DNA from: Cymodocea nodosa
Lineage: Eukaryota; Streptophyta; Magnoliopsida; Alismatales; Cymodoceaceae
Assembly (NCBI GenBank): GCA_036874045.1
Contig: CM072335.1
Location: forward strand, 18,111,501 to 18,175,500
Length of the DNA stretch: 64,000 nt
Direction: 5' to 3'
Below, piece after piece: positions 60,834 through 64,000 of this stretch. Position 1 is the stretch's first letter. Each line of letters opens with the position of its first letter. The position numbers and the translations under genes are program-made. Under the pieces are notes generated by a model. The model saw nothing but the letters and a program-made list of their open reading frames with translations. It did not search any database and had not been told where the DNA came from.

Positions 60834-61996
60834 GTAAGCTTTTTTTGAAAATATCAATGTAATTTTTTATCTTCCGTATATGTCACATTGTTTCAAAAAA
60901 AATGCGGTGGTAGCTGTTTTTAAACAAAATTTTACATTTATCATTTGATGGTGGTGTTTTAACATGATATCCTCATCCAACTTTCTACTTATGATCATCA
61001 CAAAGTAAATTATAATCAAATTTCTTGGGTCAATTACCAATATCAGTAATTGGAGATTATACAAGCAATTAAGAATTCAACTCCAATATGCTAATAGACA
61101 AAGAAAAATCTCTTGATTCAAAAGTCATTACCAACCAGTAATTTTGTTACAAGGAATTTGGGCTTATTTCATTTTCATTTTGATTAAATTAATTAATAAC
61201 TCCATATGATAACTATTGATTTTTGAGAATCAATTTTCTATTGAAATTTAGAAAGTATCAGTCAAAATTTGTCAGCATAATCTATTTTTTATTTAATCAT
61301 TATTTATTCTATTTAGTCATACCCAAATAATTTTAATTATAGTTAGTGCGTCTTGTCTTTTGCCTTTCTAATCTTATATTAGTTATTATATGAAGAAGAA
61401 GGTCTTGGAAAGGTTTAAAAAAGTTCAAGCCTAATAAAGTCTATTGTCTTTCCTCTCTTAGTGGTAGGGGATGTGTTTCCTCCCTTAAACTTGTTATTCA
61501 TAATCGTAATCATATTTGAGGGTATGCTTCTCCTTTAAGTCTTCTAATTGATCAATGAGCTATCAACCTATCACACCACCATATCTACTTTTTTCACTTG
61601 TTTGTTTATTCAAGAATTTCAAGTTTCAACAGTGCATGCACTTTTTTCTGATGCATTTTCATGTATATGCACTCATGATAGAGATAGTCCGCCTCATACA
61701 TGGAAATGCAGCCTCTTAATCTTTGAAGCTTTAACTTTGAAGAAGTCAAGACTATGATCATTTCAAGAAGATGAAAAAGTCAACTTTGGTTGATCATATT
61801 TCACCTCATACTCTTGAAGCCAAAAGTAATTGACCTTGTATCAGACCTTAGAACCTATATACTCTTTGTTTAGTATATGTAGGATATTCTGAAGCTATTT
61901 TTTGGAGTACCAAGAAATTATATAATTTCTATGCTTTAGCATAATGGCTTTTGTTCCCTATTGATGGTTTATTTGTGTTTTTCTCTAAATGGTAAG

Positions 61997-62475
61997 CATA
62001 GTTATTAAGGTGGGTGCTTAGACACCCAATCATTTTCTAGACAATGGCCCGGTATGGCCATTGCTTTATAGGATTTAACCAAATCTTTATTGAACCCGAT
62101 TAGGGATCTAAGAAAGATCTAATACTATGTAAGGCTTTTTCTAATGCTTTCTAGTGAATTTTTATTATTTTAGTATTGTTTAGACTTTGTATATCTTATT
62201 TTGTTATTGTGTATTGACTTTTATCACAAGTTAATCTATAAGTTGTGACTTGAAAAATCATATGTTGTGCTTGTTGTTTACTTATTTTTATAGGCTAGTT
62301 TACCCTATTTATTTATTTTTAGTTATTAATATACATAAAAATATATAAATAACTATATATATACATATTTTAAAATAAAAAATATATATTCATATGCCTG
62401 GCACTCACCTTGGTGCCTGGGCACTCAAGGTGTCCAAGGCTACTGCTTGAGTGCCTTGGCACCTTAATGACCTTG
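61997..62475. mobile_element. hAT-type MITE in TRS120 intron 6
   Basis: 479 bp with imperfect terminal inverted repeats, CATAGTTATTAAGGTG and CAAGGTCATTAAGGTG (13 of 16 the same), flanked by an exact 8-bp duplication ATGGTAAG (61989-61996 and 62476-62483). An 8-bp duplication with CA...TG ends is the hAT signature. There is no coding capacity. Sub-terminal GTGCCTTGGCACC/GGTGCCTGGGC palindromes could be transposase sites. Confidence 0.8.
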
Positions 62476-63309
62476 ATGGTAAGAACTATAATGATCTAGA
62501 ATGTGAAATATATTGTGAATTTGGTATAAGCAATAAAGTTGGATATTGGGTCAATTTAATTGTTGTCAATTAGCAAGTTTTTTTATTTTGTTACATACTG
62601 TAAACCTTTATTTGCCAAGAAAGTTTAATATTTGACAAAGTCTGTCTATGTCAAGTAAGATCACATTGCTGGTAAACTATATTAAGATTACATTGCTGGT
62701 CAACTATATTAACATGATCACATGCATATCATACAACAATGAATATTTATGATCATGCAAGACATCCTTGCCTGACCAACAATGGAACCATTAACCATTG
62801 TTTTTTGTATTGATCCAGATCATTTTTCCATGGGTTCAATATGAAACCCACTTGCATTATTGATAATATTTTGGATGGATCAATTTAAATCATCGAATTG
62901 GAGTTGGATCAGTGGATTGATTGATTTGGAAGATTTTTCAATATAATAGGTCCTGATTGATGATCCTTTAAAAGGATTGGTTGATCTAGATGTGCTATCG
63001 ACAGAAAATCACATAATTTATATGCAGCACATGATGGGGGCCCTATTTAGCGTTATTTTGAGACTTTCCAATTTAGAAACAAACTTCACATGATGAGTGT
63101 TGTCGACAGAAAATCACAGAATTCATATACTGTACCAACACATGATGGGGCCTTGAAGGAGAATTGGAGATACTTAGTCTCCAACCGTGGCCTTTAAAGT
63201 CGTTCTCTCATTCTATGCTTTCTTTATTAAGAGAATCAAGACTAACTGAACCCCAAGCTTTCAACTTTTCAAACATCTTTCTTCCAAGTTCCAACTTCCC
63301 ACAATTTGC

Positions 63310-63585
63310 AACATCATCCAATATATATTAGGTTATCTTTCCAGAAAATCTAGATTTTTTTCAATACATATCAGGTTACATTTCAAAAAATCCTGGTTAT
63401 TTTTTTCAATATATATCAGGTTACATTTGAAAAATATCCAGTTATTTTTTTCGATATATATTAGGTTACATTTCAAAAAATCCAGGTTATTTTTTCAATA
63501 TATATCAGGTTATATTTCAAAAAAAAATCCAGATTAATCTTTTCAATATATATCATGTTACTTTTTCAAAAAATCTAGGTTATAC
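63310..63585. repeat. Tandem array, ~45-55 bp unit
   Basis: About five to six copies of a unit made of CAATATATATYAGGTTA, then CATTTCAAAAAATCCAGG and a T-run. The length varies mainly in the A and T runs. Confidence 0.8.
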
Positions 63586-63689
63586 ACAATAAGTAACAAA
63601 TTACATTCAATCACAAAAGACAAAATTTTTAGGTGGTTCACCAAATCACTACACCCTCAAGCTTATGCTTGAGCCTACATTAAATCACT

Positions 63690-64000
63690 AAAATTGGTGT
63701 TGTTTCTAGGTCTAAACACTTTAAATCAACCTTACAATCAGGTTTCTAAGGTTGGACACCTCAACCAGCACACAACCAGGTGTTTAAGGTCAAACACTAT
63801 AACCAACCACAAAATTAGATATTTAAGGTCGAACATCACAACCAACCACATTAGTGTTTTAAGTCAAAACACTCTAAACCAATCCACAAATAGGTGTTTA
63901 AGGTGAAACACCAAAACCATCAACTCAAATAGGTGTCTAAGGTAGGACACCACATTCAATGACTCAATTAGATGTTTAAGATAGAACACCACAACCAATC
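63690..64000. repeat. Tandem array, ~43-46 bp unit, running off the window
   Basis: At least six diverged copies of a unit with AGGTGTTTAAGGTC, GAACACCA and CAACCAACCAC. The short + strand ORF across it simply reads the repeat. The array continues past position 64000. Confidence 0.8.

Larger units (their letters stand above)
60834..64000 (+). other. TRS120 intron 6 (at least 3.1 kb)
   Basis: It starts with a GTAAGC donor after codon 422. No sequence matching the following conserved TRS120 region was found, so the intron probably runs past the window. It holds a hAT-type MITE (61997-62475) and two tandem arrays (63310-63585, 63690-64000). 60900-61990 is AT-rich, with short ORFs I could not assign. 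Confidence 0.6.

Noticed and set aside
60834..61980. Possible retrotransposon or TRS120 exon in the start of intron 6
   Set aside because: Reading all three + frames gave no TRS120 continuation and no clear RT, IN or gag motif.

Overview
This is nuclear DNA of a flowering plant: one partial host gene next to a large block of nested retrotransposons. The host gene is the 5' third of TRS120, a TRAPPII vesicle-tethering subunit, on the + strand from 57595. It has plant-type GT/AG introns. The rest of the window is AT-rich and holds at least six LTR-retrotransposon copies, two solo LTRs, degenerate satellites and one hAT-type MITE. I cannot name the species.

Layout. Positions 1-29338 are Athila-like Ty3 (gypsy) material on the - strand. 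Element B runs from its 5' LTR (20056-21498 plus 28592-29338) through pol (zinc-knuckle region, PR, RT, RNase H, IN; 20004-15282), an env-position ORF (14699-12453), a gag ORF (11569-10226), an F-box ORF (10031-8898) and a polypurine tract to LTR A (4941-7123). Beyond LTR A lies a second PBS and a truncated second internal region (4933-3195), then another env-position ORF (2703-418). Element C (21499-28586) is a complete but internally deleted relative of B. It sits inside B's 5' LTR, begins TG, ends CA, and is flanked by the 5-bp duplication GATGC. B itself is inserted in the integrase of a Sirevirus-like copia element, F (29339-34335).

From 34336 to 55650 there is a Myb/SANT-like pseudogene, a gutted copia (37.3-39.97 kb), a full-length but dead Reina-like chromovirus (39975-44686, 231-bp LTRs, near-perfect target duplication), two related copia solo LTRs (45120-46576 and 47839-49224), long CAT-rich degenerate tandem arrays (46.6-52.5 kb) and a copia RNase H remnant (55.0-55.65 kb). 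TRS120 exons 1-6 follow at 57595-60833. The gene continues past the window through an intron of at least 3.1 kb that carries the MITE and two tandem arrays.

Most unusual: the B/C family carries its capsid-type gag ORF downstream of pol and of the env-position ORF, and B adds an almost intact intronless F-box ORF. Each coding block is preceded by the same short inverted-repeat modules that fill the LTRs. Closely similar modules also occur in the LTRs of the unrelated copia elements. The elements are dead (nonsense codons, frameshifts), but the order is shared by B and C, so the arrangement predates both insertions.
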